A stretch of DNA of 64,000 bases, from assembly GCF_024808665.1 (NCBI RefSeq), contig NZ_JANUBZ010000006.1:62001-126000 (forward strand), given 5' to 3'. Position numbers and translations under genes: made by a program. Positions 54,643 to 63,856 of this stretch are shown piece after piece. Position 1 is the stretch's first letter. Each line of letters opens with the position of its first letter. Below the pieces are notes generated by a model. That model ran no database searches. It was not told where the DNA came from and worked only from the letters and a program-made list of their open reading frames with translations. The DNA comes from Mucilaginibacter empetricola (GTDB lineage Bacteria > Bacteroidota > Bacteroidia > Sphingobacteriales > Sphingobacteriaceae).

Positions 54643-56733
54643 GTGAAAAAAAGTATAGCCGTTTTAGCTGTAATTCTTTATAGTTCGTTTTTGTCGTACA
54701 GTCAAACTGTTGATAAAAGCGCTCATGAGGCTTTTGTGCTTACCCGCATGGTTAATAAATTTCATGTGGATCCGCGGCCTGTTGATGAAAAATTTTCTGT
54801 CGATGTTTTTTCGGGAATGCTGAATAATACCGATCCCGACAGGATGTTTTTTAATAAAGGTGATATTGCCCGGCTCAGTGTTTATTCAAAGACGCTTGAC
54901 AATGAAATAAAACATAGTAAAACAGGCTATTTAACACTTTTTGTAAATATATATACCCAACGGCTTAAACAGGCCGATTCTCTGATTGACGTAGCAGGCA
55001 AATCATCTATTGATTTTTATACAAATGAAAAATTCACAATAGTCGAACGTGACCTATACCCGGGCTCGCCGGCTGCCATGCAGCAAAAGTTAAATAAAAA
55101 GCTGAAGGGGGATGTGTTGGATGACTTGATGGATGATCTTCCTGCTAATTTCAAGTCATTCGCGGCAGCAAAACAAAAAAAATACGTTGATAGTGCCGGA
55201 ACAGTAGATTATAAAAAAGACGCATCAGCCTTAAAAAGAAAAATAAACAATATACTGCACGGTACGCACAGTATTACGCAATATGTTGGTGATATCTATT
55301 GCGAAACGATAGCGTCATGTTTCGATCCACATACAGAGTTTTTCCCGCCCGAAGAAAAGGAGAACTTTGAAAGTCATCTGGGTAAGCAACCTTTTCTTTT
55401 TGGATTTAAAATTAAGCCGGATAAAAACGGAGGCGTTGATATAGATAACCTGGAGCCCGGTAGTCCGGCATTTAAGGGTGGTAAGTTAAACAAGGGTGAT
55501 AAATTTATCAGCATACAATGGGAGGGCGGTGAGCCAATAACAGTTTCAGACATGTCGGTACAGGAGTTTAGTGCCCTGTTGGATGACGGTGCGCAGAAGA
55601 AAGCGCTCTTCGTTATGAAAAAATCTGACGGTACGATCACTAAAGTATTACTGGAAAAAGAGCAGGTTGCCGGCGACGATGATGCTAAAGTAAAGAGCTT
55701 TGTTTTAAAAGGTAAGAATACCGTGGGCTATATTTATTTACCTGCTTTTTATGAAGATTGGGATACCAATAACGATGGCCTTAACGGCTGCGCAAATGAT
55801 GTGGGGCGCGAAATATTGAAGCTAAAGAAAGAAAATATAAATGGCCTGATACTCGATTTGCGGTACAACGGCGGCGGTTCAACCGAGGAGGCAACTGAAC
55901 TGGCAGGCATGTTTATTGATGCGGGGCCGGTTGAGCAGGTTAAGGATCGCGGCGCAAAAATATTTACCATGAAGGATGTAAACAGCGGAACAATTTACGA
56001 TGGACCGCTGGTTATACTGGTAAATGGTTATAGCGCTTCGGCCACGGAGCTGATAGCCGGTACTTTGCAGGATTACCATAGAGCAGTTATAGTAGGTTCG
56101 TCAACTTACGGCAAGGCTACCGCGCAAATTGTTTTGCCGATGGATACCACCGTTACGCCTCAAAACATGGCGCAAAAACAAACAGAAAATTATCTTAAAG
56201 TAACAGTAGGCAAGCTTTACCGGCTCAATGGTACTACCGCACAGCTTAGCGGCGTAAAGCCCGATATTGTTTTGCCCGATATTTTGGATGGCTATATCAC
56301 CAAAGAAGCCGACGAGCCTTTTGCCCTGCACCCTAATACCATCGAACCAAATAAATATTATCAACCTTATGCGCCGTTGCCCTTAAGTAAACTGGCTGCA
56401 GATGTGCAAACGGAAATTGATACCAGTAAATATTTTAATTCGGTTAAAAAAGTTGTGGCTAACTTAAAACAGGATAAATCAGAAAAAGATCTGTCGCTTA
56501 ATTTTAATGAAGCGCTTAAAGATAATGATGCCATTTCAACGGAAACGGAAAATACCACCGTTCCTGATGTGGTATCAAAAAAGTATACGGTTCAAAATAA
56601 TCAGTATGAAATTGGCAGGATGCAGACGGATGATTATTTTAAAGAGGTAAATGAAGAATTTACCCACCAGGTAGCTGTTGATCCTTATATTAGTATAGCT
56701 TTTGATGTACTAACCCAATTAAAATCGCAATAA
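54643..56733 (+). CDS. C-terminal processing peptidase (S41, Prc/Tsp-like)
   Basis: A 696-residue protease starting at GTG (54643), which gives the signal peptide ending in SYSQ. Prc-like helical N-terminus with FHVDPRPVDEKFSVDVF (about 30-180), a PDZ domain (about 245-335, VDIDNLEPGSPAFKGGKLNKGD), then the S41 core: GLILDLRYNGGGSTEEA, catalytic Ser466 in GYSASATE and Lys491 in STYGKATAQ. It degrades proteins from the C-terminus in the periplasm. The next gene (20 bp on) encodes a secreted protein and may share the transcript. Confidence 0.94.
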   Translation: MKKSIAVLAVILYSSFLSYSQTVDKSAHEAFVLTRMVNKFHVDPRPVDEKFSVDVFSGMLNNTDPDRMFFNKGDIARLSVYSKTLDNEIKHSKTGYLTLFVNIYTQRLKQADSLIDVAGKSSIDFYTNEKFTIVERDLYPGSPAAMQQKLNKKLKGDVLDDLMDDLPANFKSFAAAKQKKYVDSAGTVDYKKDASALKRKINNILHGTHSITQYVGDIYCETIASCFDPHTEFFPPEEKENFESHLGKQPFLFGFKIKPDKNGGVDIDNLEPGSPAFKGGKLNKGDKFISIQWEGGEPITVSDMSVQEFSALLDDGAQKKALFVMKKSDGTITKVLLEKEQVAGDDDAKVKSFVLKGKNTVGYIYLPAFYEDWDTNNDGLNGCANDVGREILKLKKENINGLILDLRYNGGGSTEEATELAGMFIDAGPVEQVKDRGAKIFTMKDVNSGTIYDGPLVILVNGYSASATELIAGTLQDYHRAVIVGSSTYGKATAQIVLPMDTTVTPQNMAQKQTENYLKVTVGKLYRLNGTTAQLSGVKPDIVLPDILDGYITKEADEPFALHPNTIEPNKYYQPYAPLPLSKLAADVQTEIDTSKYFNSVKKVVANLKQDKSEKDLSLNFNEALKDNDAISTETENTTVPDVVSKKYTVQNNQYEIGRMQTDDYFKEVNEEFTHQVAVDPYISIAFDVLTQLKSQ

Positions 56734-56753
56734 ACCAACCTGAATAAAATCAC

Positions 56754-57806
56754 ATGAGAAAACTATGTATCTGTAGCCTTATGCTAATGGGCTCATTAAT
56801 TGCTGCAATAAAGCCCGTTAAGGCACAAAGCACAGGCAACGAGGCCGTAAACTATATGAATTCAATAAGTGATGCGGAAACGCAAATGAATAAATCATAC
56901 ATGGCCTATGTGAGCGCGGCGGCACATAGCAGTCGCAAAAGAAAGATTGAAAAGCTGCGGGTGCAAACGGTTGATAATATTGTTATCTGTCAAAATACTA
57001 TTAATAATCTTTCGCCCTATAAAGGCGATAATTCTTTACGCCAAAGCAGCTTAAGTTATGTACAGCTTTGCTATAAAATATTTAATGAAGACTATGCCCA
57101 TATTGTAAATATGGAAGACATTGCCGAAAGAACCTACGATGAAATGCAGGCCTATTTACTATTACAACAAGCTACTAGTGATACCCTGGAAGTTGCCGTA
57201 AAACGGATGGATAAAGCAGAGCACAACTTTGCCGCCAAATACGATATAAAACTTACCGACGCAAAATCAGAACTTGGCGATAAGATGGACGCTACCGGGC
57301 GGCAAAGTAAATATCACAATAAAGTATACCTGTTATTTTATAAATGTAATTGGGAAGATAACCAGCTCACAAATGCACTTAATGAAAAAAATGTGACCAA
57401 AGTTGAACAGACTCGAAGTGCCCTGGATAGATACGCCATAGAAGGACTTAAGGTACTGGATACGCTGCACACTTTTGAAAACGATGGCTCACTTGCCAAT
57501 GCCTGCAGCCAGGCATTGACCTTTTATAAAAAGGAAGCCGAAACACAAATACCACAGCTTACTGATTTCTTTTTGAAAAAAGAGAATTTTGAAAAGCAAA
57601 AAGCGGCCTTAGATGCAAAGCCGCAAAGTGCCCGCACGCAGCAGGATGTGGATGCCTATAATAAAGGCGTAAACGATATAAATAATGGAGTTAATACCTT
57701 TAACCAAATTAATGCTGATTTAAATAACGGCAGAAACGACGTTAATCAAACGTGGGATGCTACCGAGAAAGCATTTATTGATGTGCATACACCTTATTAT
57801 AAGTAA
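56754..57806 (+). CDS. Secreted helical protein (LIC11966-like), function unknown
   Basis: A 350-residue protein with a signal peptide ending near PVKAQ (residue 25). The mature part is almost all alpha-helix with few Gly or Pro and a repeated Asn-rich segment near residues 300-330 (KGVNDINNGVNTFNQINAD). Sequences such as YMNSISDAETQMNKSYMAYV recall the LIC11966 surface-protein family; I am not certain. It lies 20 bp after the S41 protease gene and could be its substrate or adaptor, which is only context. Confidence 0.75.
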   Translation: MRKLCICSLMLMGSLIAAIKPVKAQSTGNEAVNYMNSISDAETQMNKSYMAYVSAAAHSSRKRKIEKLRVQTVDNIVICQNTINNLSPYKGDNSLRQSSLSYVQLCYKIFNEDYAHIVNMEDIAERTYDEMQAYLLLQQATSDTLEVAVKRMDKAEHNFAAKYDIKLTDAKSELGDKMDATGRQSKYHNKVYLLFYKCNWEDNQLTNALNEKNVTKVEQTRSALDRYAIEGLKVLDTLHTFENDGSLANACSQALTFYKKEAETQIPQLTDFFLKKENFEKQKAALDAKPQSARTQQDVDAYNKGVNDINNGVNTFNQINADLNNGRNDVNQTWDATEKAFIDVHTPYYK

Positions 57807-57861
57807 TTAATTTGCTGCTGTAAATAGCCGGGTAATATTTTTCCTTATTTAAGATGATAGA

Positions 57862-57889
57862 AGAGCCTCGTTATTGGGGCTCTTTTTTT
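57862..57889 (+). terminator. Intrinsic terminator
   Basis: AGAGCC pairs with GGCTCT, with G-T pairs closing the loop, and seven Ts follow. It ends the S41 protease/secreted protein transcript. Confidence 0.8.
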
Positions 57890-58094
57890 ATTGCTATGTT
57901 TTGTTTTCTATTTTGGCTGTTTTATTTCAATATTTTAATCAATTTCTGATTTTTATTAAAATAAATTATTGTTGAAGTTAAATTGTGTTAACTGTTGTCA
58001 TTAAATGCAATTTATTGGTTATTTTAATGTGATATTTTTAGATAATTTTTATAAAATATATTGTTTTGATAAAAAATTATCAGAAAAAGTGACT

Positions 58095-58130
58095 TTATTT
58101 TAATGTAATATAAAAATTACATTAAAATAA
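58095..58130. promoter_or_regulatory. 15-bp perfect inverted repeat upstream of TonB receptor
   Basis: TTATTTTAATGTAAT (58095-58109) and ATTACATTAAAATAA (58116-58130) with a 6-nt spacer. It ends 52 bp before the preferred ATG at 58183. Position and symmetry suit an operator, but AT-rich DNA makes chance symmetry likelier. Confidence 0.5.
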
Positions 58131-58182
58131 TTTGTAATTTTAGAAAACTAACTAACTGATCTTATTAATTAATTTGAAAATT

Positions 58183-61089
58183 ATGAATCTAAAATTACTT
58201 TTTTTACTGTTTGTGGCCCTTTTTGTGAGCTCTGTATCTGTTTTCGCGCAAAAAATAGCGGGAACGGTAACAAGTTCGGGCCAAACCGTAATCGGATGTA
58301 ACGTAAGAGCTGTTCCGTCTGGCGCGGGTACGGCAACTAATGTTGATGGCAAATACAGCCTTGCCTTAAAACCGGGTACTTACCAGGTAACATTTTCTGC
58401 GCTGGGTTATCAACCAAAAACCATAACCGTACAACTTGCTGCCGACGAAAGCAAAGTTGTTGATGTTGAACTTGCTTCTGCTTCTGAATCATTGAAAGAA
58501 GTAGTTGTTGTAGGTGGTCGTGGTGCGCCGCGCTCTAAACTGGAGTCTGCTGTTCCGGTTGATATTATCAGCATTAATAGCATTAATGAATCAACAGCAA
58601 AGCCTGATTTGATGAGCCAATTGAATCAGAATGTGCCTTCGTTTAACTACAACAAACAATCAGGTGCTGATGGTGCCGATGCAATTGACTTTGCCAGTTT
58701 GCGCGGTTTAGGGTACGATCAAACATTGGTTTTGGTTAATGGCATCCGTCGCCACATGTCTGCCTATGTTGATGCGGGCCAATCGGCACGCGGACGTGGA
58801 AACAGCGGTACCGACTTAAACGCTATTCCGGAAGCTGCCATTGATCACGTTGAAATTTTGCGCGATGGTGCTTCGGCCCAATATGGCTCTGACGCTATTG
58901 CGGGTGTAATCAATATCGTTTTAAAGAAAGACATCAACCACTTAACATTTGATGCCGGCTTTAGCGGTTATGATGATCAAAAATATAACACCTTAAACTT
59001 CCCCGATCCTAACGCTTATTACACTGGTAAAAAATTTGACGGTCAAACTTTAACGCTTGGTGCCGATTATGGTGTTGCATTAGGCAAAAACGGTGGCTTT
59101 TTAAATATCGGCGGCAATTACGAAGGTCAGGGAAAAACTTACAGAGATGCACCAGATCTGGCTATCAGCCGCGAACGCCGTGCTTTTGGCGATGGATCAG
59201 TTGCTGTTGGCGGCGGTATGTTTAACCTGGAGGTGCCAATTAAAGGTACCAGCACAGTGTTTTATGCTTTCGGTGGTTACAATTACAAACACTCGCAGGT
59301 ATATGCCTATACCCGCAGCTGGAATTATGACGACGGACTTCGTGCCAACCCAACAAAATTCCCTACCGACCCAACAACAGGTGATTTGATTTTTGTACCG
59401 GGTATAATGAAAATAGATGCTCCAGCCGGTGCAGCCTTTAATGCGGATAACGTTTATTATGACCCGGAAGAAGATGTTTACATAAAAGATGAATCTGCCG
59501 CGGTTGGCTTCAGAGGTAAAACAAATGATGATTGGGAATGGAATGTGAGCAATAACACCGGTCGTAATGATTTCCATTACTTTGGCGAAAATACCTTTAA
59601 TGCCGCATTGGTGGTTACCCCCGGCCAGCCTATACAAACCCGTTTTGATGATGGTGGCTTCAACTATTTGCAAAACACTACCAATGCCGATATAACCAAA
59701 CATTTTAAAGAAGTAGCACAAGGCTTACAACTTTCGTTTGGAGCTGAGACAAGGTACGAGCGTTACCAGATTTACGCCGGTGAGCCTAACTCTTATATTG
59801 GTTCAACAACAGCGGTTCCTATTACTGTTGATGGTGTAACTACTCAGCAGGTAAAAGCATCAGGTTCTGAAGGATATCCGGGATATTCGCCAACTGATGC
59901 CCGTATAGCCAACCGTGGTTCTGAAGGTGCATATTCAGAAATTGCGCTGGATGTTACCAAAAAATGGTTAGTTGACTTAGCCGAACGCTTTGAAAACTAT
60001 GACGATTTTGGATTTGTAGGTACCGAAAAATTTGCAACCCGATATAAGTTTGCAGATAATTTTAACCTGCGTGGTTCAATAAGTACTGGTTTCCGTGCGC
60101 CAAGCTTACAACAAATGAACTTTAGTAATACCAATACCGAGGTAGTAAATGGTAACCTTATTTACACTAAAACGGTACCAAACTACTCTCCAATTGCAAG
60201 AGCTGCCGGTATCCCTAAATTAACGCCCGAAACTTCAACCAACTACAGTTTAGGCTTTACCTGGGCGCCTATCAGCCAGTTAAACTTTAGTGTTGATGCT
60301 TATGATGTTAAAATTAAAAATAGAATTGTATTCTCTGGCCAGTATGCCGAGGGTGATCCATCATTTGGTGATCCAAACACGCCGGGAACTTTAAATAACC
60401 TGTTGCTTGCCAGCCAGGTTGCCCAGGCATCGTTTTATACCAATGCGGTAAATACTACCAATACAGGTGTTGACGTAGTTGTTGATTACAAAACACGTTG
60501 GGATAACAAACAGCATTTCTTTGCAACTTTTGCAGGTAATATTCAGCATGTAGCTATCAATCAAATTAACGTTCCTACAACGTTTAAAGGTTCAGCGAGC
60601 GATAGCGCATTGTTCTTTTCAGACAGAGAACAATATTTCTTAAAGTATGCTGCACCAACAGCTAAATTAAATTTGAGTTTAGAATATGGTATTTCAAAAC
60701 TAGCTTTCGGAACTCGTTTTACCTACTACGGTACGGTTAAGGAACTGGGCTTCGGCGAAGTAAGCGCTCCTGCCGGTGCGCCCGATCAATTTTTCCCTTA
60801 TGTTGATTTGGATAATGGCGGCGGTGCTGTTCCGGAAATATTTGTTTTCCATCCAAAAGTTACCACCGATATTTATGCAACTTATAAAGTGGCAAAAAAT
60901 CTGTCATGGTATGTAGGGGTTGATAACTTGTTCAATGTACACCCGGACGAGGCAGTAGTTAAAGGATCTGTAAGCGCAACAAGCGGTACCAGTTCATTTG
61001 GCGATAGTAACTCAGGCGGCCCGTTTGAATCAGTTCAAATGGGCTTCAATGGAACGAGATTGTACACTAAATTGAAATTCACCTTTTAA
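58183..61089 (+). CDS. TonB-dependent receptor
   Basis: The frame opens with TTG at 58174; the ATG at 58183 starts the signal peptide MNLKLLFLLFVALFVSSVSVFAQ, so that start is preferred (968 residues). A carboxypeptidase-regulatory-like domain (about 25-105) precedes the plug, which has EVVVVGGRGAPRSKLESAVP, then NGIRRHMSAYVDAGQSARGRG and AIDHVEILRDGASAQYGSDAIAGVIN. A 22-strand barrel follows, ending YTKLKFTF. It imports a ligand across the outer membrane. No SusD partner is present, which argues for a small ligand or metal rather than glycan. The ligand is unknown. Confidence 0.93.
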   Translation: MNLKLLFLLFVALFVSSVSVFAQKIAGTVTSSGQTVIGCNVRAVPSGAGTATNVDGKYSLALKPGTYQVTFSALGYQPKTITVQLAADESKVVDVELASASESLKEVVVVGGRGAPRSKLESAVPVDIISINSINESTAKPDLMSQLNQNVPSFNYNKQSGADGADAIDFASLRGLGYDQTLVLVNGIRRHMSAYVDAGQSARGRGNSGTDLNAIPEAAIDHVEILRDGASAQYGSDAIAGVINIVLKKDINHLTFDAGFSGYDDQKYNTLNFPDPNAYYTGKKFDGQTLTLGADYGVALGKNGGFLNIGGNYEGQGKTYRDAPDLAISRERRAFGDGSVAVGGGMFNLEVPIKGTSTVFYAFGGYNYKHSQVYAYTRSWNYDDGLRANPTKFPTDPTTGDLIFVPGIMKIDAPAGAAFNADNVYYDPEEDVYIKDESAAVGFRGKTNDDWEWNVSNNTGRNDFHYFGENTFNAALVVTPGQPIQTRFDDGGFNYLQNTTNADITKHFKEVAQGLQLSFGAETRYERYQIYAGEPNSYIGSTTAVPITVDGVTTQQVKASGSEGYPGYSPTDARIANRGSEGAYSEIALDVTKKWLVDLAERFENYDDFGFVGTEKFATRYKFADNFNLRGSISTGFRAPSLQQMNFSNTNTEVVNGNLIYTKTVPNYSPIARAAGIPKLTPETSTNYSLGFTWAPISQLNFSVDAYDVKIKNRIVFSGQYAEGDPSFGDPNTPGTLNNLLLASQVAQASFYTNAVNTTNTGVDVVVDYKTRWDNKQHFFATFAGNIQHVAINQINVPTTFKGSASDSALFFSDREQYFLKYAAPTAKLNLSLEYGISKLAFGTRFTYYGTVKELGFGEVSAPAGAPDQFFPYVDLDNGGGAVPEIFVFHPKVTTDIYATYKVAKNLSWYVGVDNLFNVHPDEAVVKGSVSATSGTSSFGDSNSGGPFESVQMGFNGTRLYTKLKFTF

Positions 61090-61114
61090 CAAATAGTCAG
61101 AATTTACTCAGCAG

Positions 61115-61142
61115 CCCTGCCCTTAACCGGGCAGGGTTTTTT
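61115..61142 (+). terminator. Intrinsic terminator after TonB receptor
   Basis: CCCTGCCC and GGGCAGGG pair around a 6-nt loop, followed by TTTTTT. It lies 25 bp after the receptor stop. Confidence 0.9.
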
Positions 61143-61220
61143 GTTGCCGATTATTTTATAAACTTGCAGGAATTGCTTATTTATTGCCAAATAGGTAGTT
61201 TTAGGCACATTATTCCTGTT

Positions 61221-62126
61221 ATGAAGAAACCTATACTTTGCCTGGTTGTGTTGCTTTCAATAATCCAGCTTAAGCTGAATGCCCAAAATTATTCTTTTGG
61301 CGTTCGTATTATTGGTAAAGGCAGGCCGATGATCCTTATTCCGGGTATAAAGGGCTCGGCAGATACTTATAACGATGTTGTTGCTCATTATAAAGATCAT
61401 TATAAATGTTATGTGATTACTTTGGCAGGTTTTGCGGGTCAACCGGCTTCGGCTGATGTAAACCACCCATTACAAGGCCAGCGTGATGAAATTATCAACT
61501 ATATTATTGAACAGCACTTACACAAGCCTGTGCTGGTTGGCTTTAGTTTTGGAGGATCATTGGCTTTGTGGATAGCTTCAACACGGCCCGATCTGATAGG
61601 TCCCCTTATTGAGCTGGATGGTGTGCCGCTGGATGCCGGAATTGAAAAAAATCATGTCAACATGGATTCTATCCGCAAAGATGCCAGGAACAGGCGCGAG
61701 AAAATTATCAATGCCACGTCCGATTATTGGCGCCATGTTGATTCTATCCGCCACACCAAAAAATTCCGCGATGAGGGCATTGTCTCTTTACGCGACCTGG
61801 TGACAGATACCAACAGGATAAAACAAATAATGGCCTGGGATGACTCCAGCGATTACAAGGCCAGCAGGTTGATGATAAACGAAATGAACGGACTTGACTT
61901 AAGGGATAGCGTAGCCAGAATACATTCGCCAATATTGGTACTGGGTTCGTGGATTGGCTGGGGCAATTTCAAAACCAAAGAAGCGGTTGAAAAAAGATAC
62001 CAGATGCAGTACGCCCCGGCCGACAAGGTAACCATAGTTTTCTCCGAAAAAGGTAAGCACTTTTTAATGTATGAAGATTTTGATTGGATGATAGCCGAGA
62101 TGGATAAATTCTTAAAATCATCATAA
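61221..62126 (+). CDS. Secreted alpha/beta hydrolase
   Basis: The frame is open from TTG 61164; the ATG at 61221 gives the signal peptide MKKPILCLVVLLSIIQLKLNAQ and a 301-residue protein. The nucleophile elbow is GFSFGG with Ser109, the oxyanion region follows PGIKGSADTY, and the catalytic His lies in EKGKHFLMYEDFDW near residue 281. The fold covers esterases, lipases and lactonases; the substrate is unknown. It is encoded just after the TonB receptor and its terminator. Confidence 0.85.
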   Translation: MKKPILCLVVLLSIIQLKLNAQNYSFGVRIIGKGRPMILIPGIKGSADTYNDVVAHYKDHYKCYVITLAGFAGQPASADVNHPLQGQRDEIINYIIEQHLHKPVLVGFSFGGSLALWIASTRPDLIGPLIELDGVPLDAGIEKNHVNMDSIRKDARNRREKIINATSDYWRHVDSIRHTKKFRDEGIVSLRDLVTDTNRIKQIMAWDDSSDYKASRLMINEMNGLDLRDSVARIHSPILVLGSWIGWGNFKTKEAVEKRYQMQYAPADKVTIVFSEKGKHFLMYEDFDWMIAEMDKFLKSS

Positions 62127-62256
62127 AGAGCCAGTTTTAAATTACCGGAATTGATACTTCATCAAGTAATTCCTACAGTTCATGTAAATAAATATAGGTT
62201 CCGGGTGATATGGCTTTTCTTCGTAGTGTAATTCTAAATCACTAAAAAGAAAAAGC

Positions 62257-63285
62257 ATGAAAAATCACATCCACCATGGGCATGACCACAGCCCTGAATC
62301 GAATGACACTAACAACGATGGTATTGACCGCCGGGGATTTTTAGAGTGTATGGCCTGGGCCGGCACCGGTGTATTATGGATGATGTCGGGCGGTATTTTA
62401 AAATCATATGGCATGAGTCAGATGATTGATAAAACTACCGGCGGCCTTAAAAAAGGATTGCTGCTGCCTCAGTCTGACTTCAGCTTTGTGCAGATCAGCG
62501 ATAGCCATATCGGTTTTAATAAAGCTGCTAATCCTGATGTTGTATCAACCCTACAAGCGGCCATCGCCAAAATAAATAATATGCCAACAGCGCCATCATT
62601 TGTGCTGCATACCGGCGATCTTTCACACCTGGCACAGGCAGACGAATTTGATACCCTTGAGCAATCATTAAAAAGTATAAAAACCGACAAGATATTTTAT
62701 GTACCGGGCGAGCACGACGTAACCGACAACGGCAAGCTTTACCTGGAACGTTATGGAAAAGGAACGCTGGGAGATGGCTGGTATAGCTTTGATAAAAACG
62801 GCGTCCATTTTATAGGCCTGGTTAACGTTACCAACCATGTGGATGGCGGCTTAGGTTATTTAGGCCCCGATCAATTGAAATGGCTGGAAAATGACGTTAA
62901 AGGTTTATCAAGCAGTACGCCTATTGTTGTTTTTGCACATATTCCGCTTTGGGCTGTATATCCGCAATGGGGCTGGGCAACGTCAGACAGTGCACAGGCA
63001 CTTTCTTTCCTTAAACGCTTCGGCTCGGTATCGGTATTAAACGGTCACATCCACCAAACCATACAAAAGGTTGAAGGTAACATTACTTTCCATACCGCTA
63101 ATTCAACAGCGTTTCCGCAGCCTGCTCCGGGATCGGCTCCATCACCAGGCCCAATGAAAGTTCCGGCAGAAAAATTGAGAACACTATTAGGTTTAACCAG
63201 TGTAAATTATGTTGAACATAACCACTCGCTGGCCATAACTGATACGCCACTAATAGATGCCGCAGCAGCCACTATTGGTCAATAA
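62257..63285 (+). CDS. Tat-exported metallophosphoesterase
   Basis: A 342-residue protein. The N-terminus has a His-rich stretch (NHIHHGHDH, 3-11), then the twin-arginine motif DRRGFLECMAW (R25, R26) and a hydrophobic segment, so it is exported folded by Tat. The calcineurin-like motifs are QISDSHIGF (D-x-H), HTGDLSH (GD), VPGEHD, FAHIPLW and LNGHIHQ (GHxH). The fourth box has Glu where the family's GNHD has Asn. It leads a run with YceI and a putative cytochrome c. Confidence 0.9.
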   Translation: MKNHIHHGHDHSPESNDTNNDGIDRRGFLECMAWAGTGVLWMMSGGILKSYGMSQMIDKTTGGLKKGLLLPQSDFSFVQISDSHIGFNKAANPDVVSTLQAAIAKINNMPTAPSFVLHTGDLSHLAQADEFDTLEQSLKSIKTDKIFYVPGEHDVTDNGKLYLERYGKGTLGDGWYSFDKNGVHFIGLVNVTNHVDGGLGYLGPDQLKWLENDVKGLSSSTPIVVFAHIPLWAVYPQWGWATSDSAQALSFLKRFGSVSVLNGHIHQTIQKVEGNITFHTANSTAFPQPAPGSAPSPGPMKVPAEKLRTLLGLTSVNYVEHNHSLAITDTPLIDAAAATIGQ

Positions 63286-63308
63286 AAATTTAATAAGAAT
63301 ATCATTTT

Positions 63309-63854
63309 ATGAAAAAGACAATATTGCTTTTAGCAGCATTTGTGGGTTTGTTACTGGGTTTAACATCATCTGCCTTTGCCCAATTAAAACCGGTTGACGG
63401 TGGATCATCACTGAAATTTACTGTTCAAAATCTGGGCTTTGATGTAGATGGCACCTTTAACGGTTTTCAGGGTAAACTTTTATTCGATCCGCAAAATCCA
63501 TCAGCTGCCAGCTTTGATGTAACCATTGATGCTACCACGGTTAATACAGATAACCATCTCCGCGATGAACATTTGCGCGCTGAAGGCTATTTCGACGTAA
63601 AGAATTACCCGCGCATCCGTTTGGTATCGTCAAAAGTTTCGGGCAAAAATGGAGCTTATAGCTTAACCGGGCAGCTGACCATTAAAGGTAAAACCCAACA
63701 GGTTAGTTTTCCATTTACGGCCACACCTACAGCTGACGGATATAATTTTAAAGGCAGCTTTAAAATTAAAAGAAAAGATTTTGACGTTGGCGGTACCAGC
63801 ACAATATCTAATGAATTAACTGTTGATTTAAACGTACACGCTGTAAAGGCTTAA
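63309..63854 (+). CDS. YceI family protein, secreted
   Basis: A 181-residue protein with a signal peptide ending near SSAFAQ. The lipocalin-like YceI barrel is marked by DGGSSLKFTVQNLGFDVDG, FDVTIDATTVNTDNHLRDEHLR and LTIKGKTQQVSFPF. It binds a polyisoprenoid-like lipid and is often found in stress and respiratory clusters. It lies 23 bp after the phosphoesterase and 2 bp before the next gene, so all three are one operon. Confidence 0.93.
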   Translation: MKKTILLLAAFVGLLLGLTSSAFAQLKPVDGGSSLKFTVQNLGFDVDGTFNGFQGKLLFDPQNPSAASFDVTIDATTVNTDNHLRDEHLRAEGYFDVKNYPRIRLVSSKVSGKNGAYSLTGQLTIKGKTQQVSFPFTATPTADGYNFKGSFKIKRKDFDVGGTSTISNELTVDLNVHAVKA

Positions 63855-63856
63855 AT

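Larger units (their letters stand above)
57807..58182. promoter_or_regulatory. Terminator and AT-rich upstream region of TonB receptor
   Basis: The first 90 bp hold a terminator. 57900-58180 is strongly AT-rich and non-coding, with a 15-bp perfect inverted repeat (58095-58130) and the TonB receptor start nearby. Nothing else is recognised. Confidence 0.6.

Noticed and set aside
57900..58180. Replication origin
   Set aside because: The region is AT-rich, but no DnaA-box cluster or dnaA/dnaN neighbourhood is present.
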